Shown in pieces: positions 16,536 through 24,110 of a DNA stretch of 38,164 nucleotides; position 1 is the first letter of the stretch, and each line of letters opens with the position of its first letter. Both the position numbers and the translations under genes were made by a program. The notes beneath the pieces are model-generated. The model did no database searches and was not told the DNA's origin. It worked only from the letters and a program-made list of their open reading frames with translations. Source of the stretch: GH45 sp046704385 (GTDB lineage: Bacteria; Bacteroidota; Bacteroidia; Bacteroidales; SZUA-534); NCBI GenBank assembly GCA_046704385.1, contig JBJKSB010000025.1, positions 1-38,164 on the forward strand. The letters are read 5' to 3'.

Positions 16536-18049
16536 TGATGGAAGATTTGAGAATAAAGAATAACGAATCAGTGGCCCTGGATAAGGTAAAAATTTTATCG
16601 TATCATGATTTTTCATCCAAAGCCATTAGTATACTTAGCGATGTACAAAATCATTGTCTTACCTATTTTGCATACCGAATTCATGATGATTTACAGTTTA
16701 TTATGGCCATTGCCGACGATGCAAATCATGATATCATAATTTTATCTTATATATTGAAGTCGACGGAAGAGCAGGAATTGAATTCGCTTTCGCAAACCGT
16801 TTTTGCTTTGCATATTTTTGAACGTGAAATACATGAGAATTTTGGCGTGAAATTTTTGGGGCATCCCTGGCTGAAACCCGTAAGATTTCCCTTTAACAGG
16901 GCTGATAAAGAAATACAAATCAACGATTATTCGTTTTACAGCATCAAAAGCGAAGAATTGCACGAAGTGGGAGTTGGCCCTGTTCATGCCGGAATAATAG
17001 AGCCCGGGCATTTTCGGTTTATTTGCAACGGCGAAAATGTATTACATCTCGAAATTCAGTTAGGATGGCAGCATAGAGGTATTGAACAGTTATTTCTTGA
17101 TAAAAAACAAAACTTACAGCGAAATTTATTGGCCGAAAATATTGCAGGCGATACCGTAATTGGTCATGCCACTAGTTTTGTCCAGGTAATGGAGGCCCTT
17201 GCCGGAAAAAATATTAGCGAACAAACCCATATTGAACGGGCATTAGCCCTGGAAATGGAACGAATTGCCATTCATACCGGCGATATTGCTGCGTTGTGTG
17301 TTGATGCAGCTTACCATTTGGGAGCCAATGTTTTTGGAATATTGCGAACCGCGATTATCAATTTTATACAACTATGGTGCGGGAATCGCTTTGGGAAAAG
17401 CCTGGTTCGGATGGGAGGGACTTATTTTCCATTTACTGAGGAACTTAAAACGAAATTGCTTGATGTTTTAACGAATTATGAAAAGCAATTCATTGAAATA
17501 GCCGATTTAACGTACCATTTACCAAGTATTCAAAACCGTTTCGATGCGGTGGGAACGGTAACTCAAAAGCAAGCGCAATTAATTGGTGCCGTCGGGTTAT
17601 CGGCGCGAATGTGCGGAATTAAAAAAGATATTCGTTTTTCGCATCCGAATAACGCTTATCAGCAATATCCTTACGAAACTATTACCCTTGAAAAGGGAGA
17701 TGTGTTTAGCCGTTTCCTGTTAAAAAGGCAGGAAATACAACAATCCATTTCATGGATCAGAAAGCTGATGGAAAATTATACTTTTAATGCTTCAGAAACG
17801 GAAAAGCCGGATTATAACTTTAACTTAAAACCCGATAGTTTTGCCCTGTCATTAAATGAAGCCTGGCGCGGTGAGGTGTGTCATTGTGCTGTTACTGACG
17901 AAAACGGAGCGTTAAAACATTATAAAGTGAAAGACCCTTCGGTTCACAATTGGAAAGCCTTGGAATTATCCTTACGAAATGTAGAGATTTCAGATTTTCC
18001 AATCAATAATAAAAGTTATAATTTAAGTTATTGCGGACACGATTTGTAA
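16535..18049 (+). CDS. HyfG-like NuoC-NuoD fusion subunit lacking the [NiFe] cysteines (Ehr type)
   Basis: A 504-residue cytoplasmic subunit. The first ~130 residues are the NuoC-like 30-kDa domain (FEREIHENFGVKFLGHP), and the rest is the NuoD / hydrogenase large-subunit-like domain (LQLGWQHRGIE-like segment near 175-184, IERALALEMERIAIH near 233-247). In true [NiFe] enzymes the metal is held by a CxxC pair in an ERICGxC-like motif and by a second pair in DPCxxC near the C-terminus. Here these read ENIAGDT (201-207) and DPSVHN (468-473), with no cysteines at either site. Such subunits define the Ehr (energy-converting-hydrogenase-related) complexes. It cannot make a standard [NiFe] centre, so hydrogenase activity is not expected. 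It is the fifth gene of the operon. Confidence 0.9.
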   Translation: MMEDLRIKNNESVALDKVKILSYHDFSSKAISILSDVQNHCLTYFAYRIHDDLQFIMAIADDANHDIIILSYILKSTEEQELNSLSQTVFALHIFEREIHENFGVKFLGHPWLKPVRFPFNRADKEIQINDYSFYSIKSEELHEVGVGPVHAGIIEPGHFRFICNGENVLHLEIQLGWQHRGIEQLFLDKKQNLQRNLLAENIAGDTVIGHATSFVQVMEALAGKNISEQTHIERALALEMERIAIHTGDIAALCVDAAYHLGANVFGILRTAIINFIQLWCGNRFGKSLVRMGGTYFPFTEELKTKLLDVLTNYEKQFIEIADLTYHLPSIQNRFDAVGTVTQKQAQLIGAVGLSARMCGIKKDIRFSHPNNAYQQYPYETITLEKGDVFSRFLLKRQEIQQSISWIRKLMENYTFNASETEKPDYNFNLKPDSFALSLNEAWRGEVCHCAVTDENGALKHYKVKDPSVHNWKALELSLRNVEISDFPINNKSYNLSYCGHDL

Positions 18050-18104
18050 AGTTGAAGAGCCGTCGGGCTTTAGCTGACTGTAATGATTAAGTACAAAATA
18101 AGAC

Positions 18105-18130
18105 TTTAGCCAAAATAATTTTAGGCTAAA
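18105..18130. promoter_or_regulatory. Hairpin between the hyfG-like and hyfI-like genes
   Basis: Inside the 131-base gap, tttagcc (18105-18111) pairs with ggctaaa (18124-18130) around a 12-base AT-rich loop. A smaller agcc/ggct dyad lies just upstream. This is the only sizeable gap in the operon. The hairpin might modulate expression of the last subunit or be a remnant of a palindromic repeat. Confidence 0.35.
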
Positions 18131-18180
18131 TTAGATTGTAAGCAGGAAGAGAAATTAAAATTAACAATAAATAAAATTTA

Positions 18181-18936
18181 ATGCACCTCATAATGCTAAA
18201 AGAAGGCAAAATAATGTTACATAACGGGAAACAATATATTCCCGATTTACGAAAAGTGCAGCTTCGGGCTCCTTTTCGTGGCCGACCTGAAATATTGGCT
18301 GCCAGGGTTGATGAAAATGCTTTGGTAAATTGTTGTCCTTTAAACGCTATAGCTGTAAATCCTGTAAGTATCGATTTAGGCAAATGTGCCTTTTGTGGCG
18401 AATGTGCCTTTGCATTTCCTGAGAAAATAAAATTCACTACCGATTATAAAATTTCATCAAATATCAGGGAAAACCTGATTATTCGCGAAGGCGACGAAAG
18501 GCGGATTCAAATTGATAAAGATGCTGTCCGTAAGGAAATTCAAAATACTTTTAGTAAATCGTTAAAATTAAGACAGGTATCGGCCGGTGGTGATAATTCA
18601 TGCGAAACAGAACTAGGTGCAGCCGGTAATGCAAATTTTGATATGGGCCGCTTTGGTATTGAGTTCGTGGCATCGCCCCGTCACGCGGATGGCATAGTGG
18701 TTACGGGACCCATTACTGAAAATATGGCCGAAGCATTGCAGATTACTTATGATGCTATTCCGGAACCCAAAATGTTTATTCTTTGTGGTGTAGATGCTAT
18801 CAGTGGCGGTTTATTCGCGGAAAGTAAAGCGATTAACCGGAGCATTCTGGAAAAAATAAAACCGGATTTATATATTCCGGGTAACCCATCACATCCTTTG
18901 ACCATAATTAATGGAATTTTGGATTTGACAAGGTGA
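18181..18936 (+). CDS. HyfI-like small subunit with fused ferredoxin domain and missing cluster ligands
   Basis: A 251-residue fusion. Residues about 20-100 are a ferredoxin-like domain in which only one [4Fe-4S] site is complete: C69-x2-C72-x2-C75 plus C52 preceding Pro. The other site has lost its triplet, and the fourth Cys of motif two is F79. Residues about 128-251 are the NuoB / hydrogenase small-subunit-like domain, recognisable from MGRFGIEFVASPRHADGIVV-like segments and ISGGLF. The four ligands of its proximal cluster should be a C-x2-C pair, a Cys before ISGG and a Cys in PGCP. Here they are D138, C141, D205 and N235, so the cluster is very unlikely. An alternative ATG at 18193 gives a start (MLKEGK) that may be closer to relatives. 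No separate HyfH ferredoxin gene exists; this fusion replaces it. Confidence 0.85.
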   Translation: MHLIMLKEGKIMLHNGKQYIPDLRKVQLRAPFRGRPEILAARVDENALVNCCPLNAIAVNPVSIDLGKCAFCGECAFAFPEKIKFTTDYKISSNIRENLIIREGDERRIQIDKDAVRKEIQNTFSKSLKLRQVSAGGDNSCETELGAAGNANFDMGRFGIEFVASPRHADGIVVTGPITENMAEALQITYDAIPEPKMFILCGVDAISGGLFAESKAINRSILEKIKPDLYIPGNPSHPLTIINGILDLTR

Positions 18937-19433
18937 TTTGAAATAGCATCTATACTCTCTCATGGATTAAAACTTCCGGGTGCATTTTACCCTCCGATCT
19001 TCTACCATCTCACTGAAGGAGGACTGTTTCAGATTAAACTTTACTGCTAAAGCGGAGGAAGTATCCACTTTGAGGGGATTATGAGGGTGAATTAAGCAAT
19101 ACAGAAAGCATCAGCACCCAGTGCGCATCAAAACTTCAAGCAACAAAAGCTTCCGCACCCAGTGCGCACGAAAACTTTAAGCTATAATTTCTTATTACAA
19201 ATTACATGTTTAATAAACTTTATTTTTTTATTAAGCTTTTAAATCAATATATTTAGGGACCTGAATAAAGTATACAGAACCAATTATATCCATAGTGTGT
19301 TCTTATATTGGTGTGTAATTTGCCAGTTGACGGTATTAGCCATAAATAAAATAATCGTACAATGAACAATGATATATAAAGCTATGAACGAATAACTGTT
19401 AAGCTATCAATATAATGCTAAAATTAATTAACC
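18937..19433. other. Long leader between the Ehr-type operon and the corrinoid operon
   Basis: This 497-base region contains a two-copy tandem repeat at 19107-19182 (separate entry) and AT-rich sequence before the corrinoid gene. No B12-box of a cobalamin riboswitch, no tRNA and no credible small gene were seen. Whether the upstream operon stops here is unclear, because no strong terminator hairpin was found after 18936. Confidence 0.4.
19107..19182. repeat. Two-copy direct repeat, 41-bp period, upstream of the corrinoid operon
   Basis: Two 35-base copies lie at 19107-19141 and 19148-19182. The core gcacccagtgcgca is identical (19114-19127 and 19155-19168), and each copy ends with a run aaaactt followed by aagc. 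The core has its own small dyad, gcac-cca-gtgc. A spacing of 41 bp is close to four helical turns, so both cores would face the same side of the DNA, as expected for paired regulator sites. Simple duplication is the alternative. Confidence 0.55.
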
Positions 19434-20087
19434 ATGGAATTAATAGAAAAGCAAAAAATTTTAGCTGAACTCATTTCCGACGGTGAAAAGAGTTAGGCTA
19501 TAAAACAACTCTCAGAATGGGCAGGTCAATTGGGGTATAAAACTGTAATATTTGAAGTTTTGGAACCTATGCTGGTTGAATGGGGAAAACGTTGGATGAG
19601 AGGTGAGTTATCCCTTGCTCATGGATATTTAAGCGGTAAGGTGGCCGAAGAATTCTACCTGGAGGCATCCAAAAATTCCGAATTCAATGTGAAACGTAGT
19701 CAGCCTAAAGGCACTGTTATTCTGGGTAATATCGAGGATGATTTTCACCCGTTGGGAAGGCGGCTGGTAAATATTTATTCCCAGGCTGCTGGTTGGAATA
19801 TTATTGATTTGGGTACCGATGTTACCGCTGAAACATTTATTGAAGAAGCAATTAAACATAAAGCTCAGATTATTGCTGTATCAGCCATGATGTTTACTAC
19901 GGCAAAAAATGTTAGCAAAGTACGGGCTGAAATTGAAAAACATAATTTATCAAACTCAGTGAAACTGGCAGTTGGAGGTGCAATTTTTAAGTTAAGACCT
20001 GAACTTGTTGAAGAGGTAGGCGGAGACGGAACTGCTGAAACTGCTATTGATGCTCCTGCTTTATTTGAAAGATTGTTGATGAAGTAA
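19434..20087 (+). CDS. Methyltransferase corrinoid protein with an in-frame TAG at codon 21
   Basis: This frame encodes a cobalamin-binding methyl carrier of the MtaC/MtmC type. The helical cap (about residues 22-80, EVLEPMLVEWGKRW) is followed by the B12-binding domain with the lower-ligand motif D-x-H-x2-G (DFHPLG), then SAMM and a late VGGAIF glycine turn. The natural ATG at 19434 reads MELIEKQKILAELISDGEKS, then meets TAG at 19494-19496, after which the frame continues to a normal stop. The cap's first helix lies across the break. Translation could begin again at TTG 19530 or ATG 19569, giving a shortened cap but an intact B12 domain. It is therefore a recent nonsense mutation, a restart, or readthrough. 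The family identification is firm; whether the protein is made is uncertain. Confidence 0.75.
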
Positions 20088-20113
20088 ATGTTAAACTGTA
20101 AAACACTTCTATT

Positions 20114-21130
20114 ATGAACAGTTTAGAAAGAATTATGTGCACAGTTACGGGAGATAATGCCGATTATCAACCCTTTACACTAATGCTCTCATTATATGGT
20201 TCAAAATTAATTAATGCAAAAGCAACTGAATATTATCAAAATGCAGAACTTTGGATGCAGGGGCAGGAAGCTGTTATTGAAGCTTTTAACCCTGATATTT
20301 TAATTACACCGTTCGCATTGGCCAAAGAAGCTGAAGCTTTTGGAAGCGAACTGAAATATCTCGAAAATTTTGCACCAAACATTAAAAAACCAATAATAAC
20401 AGAGTTGTCGCAGATAAAGCAATTGCATCTGCCAAACCTTAGAAATTCAGCTTCAATGCGGTTTTTGTTTCAAACAACTGAATTATTTGCGAAAAAATAC
20501 AAAGGAATAAAAGCTATTGCTTCACCAATTAATGCACCAACCGATATTCCTTCATTGCTAATGGGTTTTGAGATGTGGATAGATACACTTCTTTTTCATC
20601 CGGATAAAGTAGACCGGATTATGGAAATCACTGTCAGTCATTTTGTAGCTTATGGGAATGCGTCACTTGAGGCAGGAGCTACATTTCTGGTTGTTCCTTT
20701 AAATTTTACAAATCCCATGATCATTACTGAAAAAATATTTAAAAACCTGTATCCCTATCTTGAAAAAACATTTAGTCAAATTAAGGGCCCTATTGTTTTG
20801 CACCATGGTGGATGTAAAATAATGCCCTTTTTAGATCGGTACGTAAAACTTCCAAACATAATTGCTGTGGTATTGGATCCGGGCGAGAGTTTTGAAACGG
20901 CCCGTCAGATAGCAGGTGATCAAATTGTTTTAATGGGAAATATTGATGGACCTGGTATTGCAAATTTATCGCAGGAAAAACCAGCTGAGAAAACGCTGAA
21001 TATCTTCAATAACAGTAAAAACGATAAGCATTTTATTTTTGCTTCTTCAAATGCCGATATTTCTTATGATACACCTGTCGAAACCATAAAAACAGTGGTT
21101 GATACCATCCGTAATTTCAATAAATACTGA
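20114..21130 (+). CDS. UroD/MtaA-family cobamide methyltransferase
   Basis: A 338-residue protein of the uroporphyrinogen decarboxylase superfamily, in the branch of MtaA/MtbA-like enzymes that move methyl groups between a corrinoid protein and an acceptor. The fold is visible from the N-terminal MNSLERIMCTVTGDNADYQP, the central FEMWIDTLLFHPDKV helix and the MGNIDGP strand. In MtaA/MtbA zinc is bound by a His-x-Cys pair and a later Cys. Here the first site reads LHHGGC and the later site SSNADIS, with Asn at the usual Cys. The acceptor may therefore not be coenzyme M, which Bacteroidota are not known to make. It is 26 bases after the corrinoid gene and 1 base before the DUF1638 gene. Confidence 0.85.
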   Translation: MNSLERIMCTVTGDNADYQPFTLMLSLYGSKLINAKATEYYQNAELWMQGQEAVIEAFNPDILITPFALAKEAEAFGSELKYLENFAPNIKKPIITELSQIKQLHLPNLRNSASMRFLFQTTELFAKKYKGIKAIASPINAPTDIPSLLMGFEMWIDTLLFHPDKVDRIMEITVSHFVAYGNASLEAGATFLVVPLNFTNPMIITEKIFKNLYPYLEKTFSQIKGPIVLHHGGCKIMPFLDRYVKLPNIIAVVLDPGESFETARQIAGDQIVLMGNIDGPGIANLSQEKPAEKTLNIFNNSKNDKHFIFASSNADISYDTPVETIKTVVDTIRNFNKY

Positions 21131-21131
21131 T

Positions 21132-21731
21132 ATGGGTAACAACAACATTATAATAATTGCATGTAGTATTTTTAAAACAGCACTGGATAAACTTAAAAGT
21201 GATGGGAAAATAAATGTTCCTGTCGTATATTTGAATTCCATGCTTCATATGTATCCAAAACAACTGAATGAACTTTTGGATGCAAAAATTGAAGAATATA
21301 AAAATTTTAAAGTTATTTTAATTTTTGGCGATTGCCATGCCCGAATGATCGATTACGAAAAAAATAAAAATATAAAAAGAACTCCGGGATTAAATTGTGT
21401 CGAAATTTTTTTAGGTGCTGAAAAATACCGACCTCTTCGAAAAGAAGGAGCTTTTGTATTGTTGCCCGAATGGGCTGACCGATGGGAAGAAGTTTTTTGC
21501 GATTACCTGGGCTTTAATTCATCGGATAATGCCACTGAATTTATGCAGGACATGCACAAAAAACTTGTTTTTATTAATACTGAGGATAAAATTGAGGATA
21601 ATGTAATTAAGGAGATAACAAATTACATTCGTATGCCTTATGAAATTATGTACAGCTCCATTAATGAGCTGGAAAATTCAGTTCAAAAATTGATGAATCA
21701 GCAATTAACCAATGGTGATGAAGGAAGATAA
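21132..21731 (+). CDS. DUF1638 protein, partner of corrinoid methyltransferases
   Basis: A 199-residue soluble protein with the DUF1638 pattern: an opening strand IIIIACSIF, a GDCHARMIDY segment, then LNCVEIFLGAEKY, then an FVLLPEWADRW stretch. DUF1638 proteins are repeatedly found next to corrinoid proteins and UroD-type methyltransferases in anaerobes; their biochemical role is not established. The three conserved cysteines (in ACS, GDC and LNC) could bind a metal, which is my inference. The ATG at 21132 was chosen because it follows the preceding stop by one base and begins the conserved strand. Its end overlaps the kinase start by 20 bases, implying translational coupling. Confidence 0.85.
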   Translation: MGNNNIIIIACSIFKTALDKLKSDGKINVPVVYLNSMLHMYPKQLNELLDAKIEEYKNFKVILIFGDCHARMIDYEKNKNIKRTPGLNCVEIFLGAEKYRPLRKEGAFVLLPEWADRWEEVFCDYLGFNSSDNATEFMQDMHKKLVFINTEDKIEDNVIKEITNYIRMPYEIMYSSINELENSVQKLMNQQLTNGDEGR

Positions 21732-23505
21732 AGTTTTTTCATACATATTTTATGATATTTTGGAAGAAGTGTTGCAGCTTTCAGAAAATCCGAGTCAGTT
21801 TGCTGATTATTTAACTCAACAAATAAGGGAATTAATTGGGGCAAAGACCATTGTTATTGCGATAAATGATGAATTAAATGTACCAAAAATATATTCGGTA
21901 TTCCCAAAACGTAGAACAGAATGGGCTAATCAGGATGTCGTAATTCATTTAGCGCAAGTTTGTAATGAATTTGATAAAATAAAATATTTAAATAATTCCC
22001 AAACCGATGAAACCGGTAATATATTATGCACCCTTGAAATTGAAAAGGCCCTTATAATACCGCTATTTGTTGGTAATTCAAAAGTGGGATCCATTTTGTT
22101 GCTCGATATGATGGATCTGTTTGGAATTGATCCGATAGTTGAGCTTTTAACTCGACTTTCGGGGATATTTGCTCTTGTAATTCGTAATTCTTTAGTATAT
22201 AATGATTTAGAAAAGCTTGTAAAACTAAGAACTGCTGAACTTCAATTACAGAACCAAAAATTGATTGAACGTGAACAAGAGTTGATTGCTGCTAATGAAG
22301 AATTCGAAAAACTTAATAATGAACTAAGTAAAAATATAAAGAAGACCGAGGAAATAAACCGGGAGCTCGAAAAAGCTAAGGAAAAAGCGAAAGAAAGTGA
22401 CCGTTTAAAAACGGCTTTTTTACAAAATATGAGCCACGAAATCAGAACTCCAATGAATGCTATTTTGGGGTTTTCAAATTTAATGGCAAGTAATTACAAC
22501 AAAAAAGAAAAGCTTGAGCAATTTTCAAAAATTATTAATCAAAGGGGTAACGATTTGCTTGACATTATTGAGGACATTCTTGATATTTCTAAAATTGAAT
22601 CGGGACAGAATAAAGCAAATATAGTAGAATGTAACCTTAATGAATTATTTTCTGAATTGGATTTATTCTTTCGTGATTACAAGAGCCGTACCCATAAAAA
22701 ACATATTGAATTATTGCTGAATCAAACCATAGATGAAGATATTTCAATAATTAAAACCGACCGAACAAAACTGAAACAGATTTTAATAAACCTGATTACC
22801 AATGCCTTTAAATATACTGATTCGGGGAAAATTGAAAGCGGATTTAAGTTAGCTAACAATCAATTACAATTTTATGTGGCCGACACCGGGATAGGCATAC
22901 CCGCCGATAAATTTGATTATATTTTTGAACGGTTTTCTCAACTCAAACAACCCACTGTTCAAAACATCGGAGGCACAGGTTTAGGGTTATCAATTGTTAA
23001 AGGATTGGTTGAGTTATTGGGAGGTAAAGTTTGGCTGGAATCGGAACCCAATACAGGTACTACCTTTTATTTTACCATCGATTATATAAAAAGTGGATTA
23101 GCGCGTAATACAAAAACTTCAATGCCCGATAATTCCGGTAAATTAATTTTGGACAAAACCATCCTTATTGTTGAAGACGACATTTATAATGCTTTATATC
23201 TACAGGAAGTATTAGAAGAATCTGTTTCAAATATTTTTACTGTTGGCTCAGGAGATGAAGCTATTAATTTTATACAGGACCAACTTGTGGATATTATCCT
23301 GATGGATGTTCGTTTACCGGATATAACAGGGTACGAAGCAACAAAGATAATTTTACAGAGCAATCCAAAAATCAAAATCATTGCCCAAACAGCCTATGCC
23401 GCATACGACGAAAGACATAAAGCCATAAATGCTGGCTGTGTGGATTATATCAGCAAGCCAACCCAAAAAGACGAGTTGTTAAACTTATTGCGAAAATATA
23501 TTTAG
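21712..23505 (+). CDS. Cytosolic GAF-histidine kinase-receiver hybrid
   Basis: A 597-residue hybrid sensor kinase without membrane helices. An N-terminal GAF-like sensory domain (about 20-165) is followed by a long coiled coil (about 166-230). The HisKA dimerisation domain has the phospho-acceptor H242 in NMSHEIRTPMNAI. The HATPase domain (about 345-455) has N box LITNAFKYTDSG, then DTGIGIP and GGTGLGLSI. A C-terminal receiver domain (about 480-597) has the acidic pair EDD and phospho-acceptor D532 in LMDVRLP. Being co-translated with the DUF1638 gene, it likely senses a cytoplasmic state of the methyl-transfer module. No DNA-binding output domain or adjacent response regulator is present, so the downstream target is unknown. 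A second start at 21718 is possible. Confidence 0.9.
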   Translation: MVMKEDKVFSYIFYDILEEVLQLSENPSQFADYLTQQIRELIGAKTIVIAINDELNVPKIYSVFPKRRTEWANQDVVIHLAQVCNEFDKIKYLNNSQTDETGNILCTLEIEKALIIPLFVGNSKVGSILLLDMMDLFGIDPIVELLTRLSGIFALVIRNSLVYNDLEKLVKLRTAELQLQNQKLIEREQELIAANEEFEKLNNELSKNIKKTEEINRELEKAKEKAKESDRLKTAFLQNMSHEIRTPMNAILGFSNLMASNYNKKEKLEQFSKIINQRGNDLLDIIEDILDISKIESGQNKANIVECNLNELFSELDLFFRDYKSRTHKKHIELLLNQTIDEDISIIKTDRTKLKQILINLITNAFKYTDSGKIESGFKLANNQLQFYVADTGIGIPADKFDYIFERFSQLKQPTVQNIGGTGLGLSIVKGLVELLGGKVWLESEPNTGTTFYFTIDYIKSGLARNTKTSMPDNSGKLILDKTILIVEDDIYNALYLQEVLEESVSNIFTVGSGDEAINFIQDQLVDIILMDVRLPDITGYEATKIILQSNPKIKIIAQTAYAAYDERHKAINAGCVDYISKPTQKDELLNLLRKYI

Positions 23506-23570
23506 TTTTTGAAAATTTGGAGGTTTCTAAAAAAACACTAATCAATAGTTTCCAGACCCGACTGTTTTTG

Positions 23571-24110
23571 TTATTCTTCAATTTCCTTTATAAGTTTTTG
23601 CGTTGCATCCAGTAAAGGCTTGTATCTGTAATACCATACAATTAATCCTATACCCACTGCAATTATGATCATTCCCCAATAGTAAAACTGAGTTTTAATT
23701 ATTGGGAAATTAAGCGATTTGTTAAGACACATTCCGACATCCATTAATGCTAATGAGAATAAAACCCAAAACGTAATCTTTTTAAAAGGTTTATATCTGT
23801 CTGCTGCTTTTTTAAGCATGATTAGGGTGGTTTCAGAATAATTTACCTGTCCATATTCCTTATAGAACCTGCCAAAAACAACAATTAGGATCAGGAATGA
23901 TCCCAGATAACATAAACCACCCAACAAACTATAAATACTGAATTTTTCTATTAATTCTAAAACAATCAGTGCGGCATAAATAAATGTAAGAATCAGATAA
24001 GTAATTTGTATGCGTCGGCTTAACTTTGAATAGTTCGTATCTTTGTTTTTTAAATTAGCCACTAAATTTTCGATATTCAGTTCGGTATGATTTATATTTT
24101 TACTTTCCAT
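23571..24110 (-). CDS. Small membrane protein coupled to the ECF sigma factor
   Basis: A membrane protein of about 179 residues that I cannot name. A polar N-terminus of ~35 residues is followed by two hydrophobic helices (around 38-80), a soluble stretch, then two more helices (around 112-160) and a charged tail. The ATG at 24110 is favoured over one five codons upstream because a strong Shine-Dalgarno sequence precedes it. Its start overlaps the end of the sigma-factor gene by 11 bases, so it is translationally coupled and may act as a membrane-bound anti-sigma factor. It lacks a recognisable anti-sigma zinc motif, so that role is inference. Confidence 0.7.
   Translation of the reverse strand: MESKNINHTELNIENLVANLKNKDTNYSKLSRRIQITYLILTFIYAALIVLELIEKFSIYSLLGGLCYLGSFLILIVVFGRFYKEYGQVNYSETTLIMLKKAADRYKPFKKITFWVLFSLALMDVGMCLNKSLNFPIIKTQFYYWGMIIIAVGIGLIVWYYRYKPLLDATQKLIKEIEE

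Noticed and set aside
11573..18936. A working hydrogenase-4 or formate hydrogenlyase
   Set aside because: No [NiFe] ligands and almost no proximal-cluster ligands are present, and there is no formate dehydrogenase gene nearby.
19107..19182. CRISPR array
   Set aside because: There are only two copies, separated by 6 bases, and no cas genes.
18937..19433. Cobalamin riboswitch ahead of the corrinoid operon
   Set aside because: No B12-box or matching paired elements could be found by eye.
19494..19496. TAG read as pyrrolysine in a methyltransferase operon
   Set aside because: Pyrrolysine is known in the MtmB/MtbB/MttB methyltransferases, not in corrinoid proteins. The codon sits in a cap helix with no catalytic role, and no pyl genes are visible. 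A nonsense mutation or restart is simpler.
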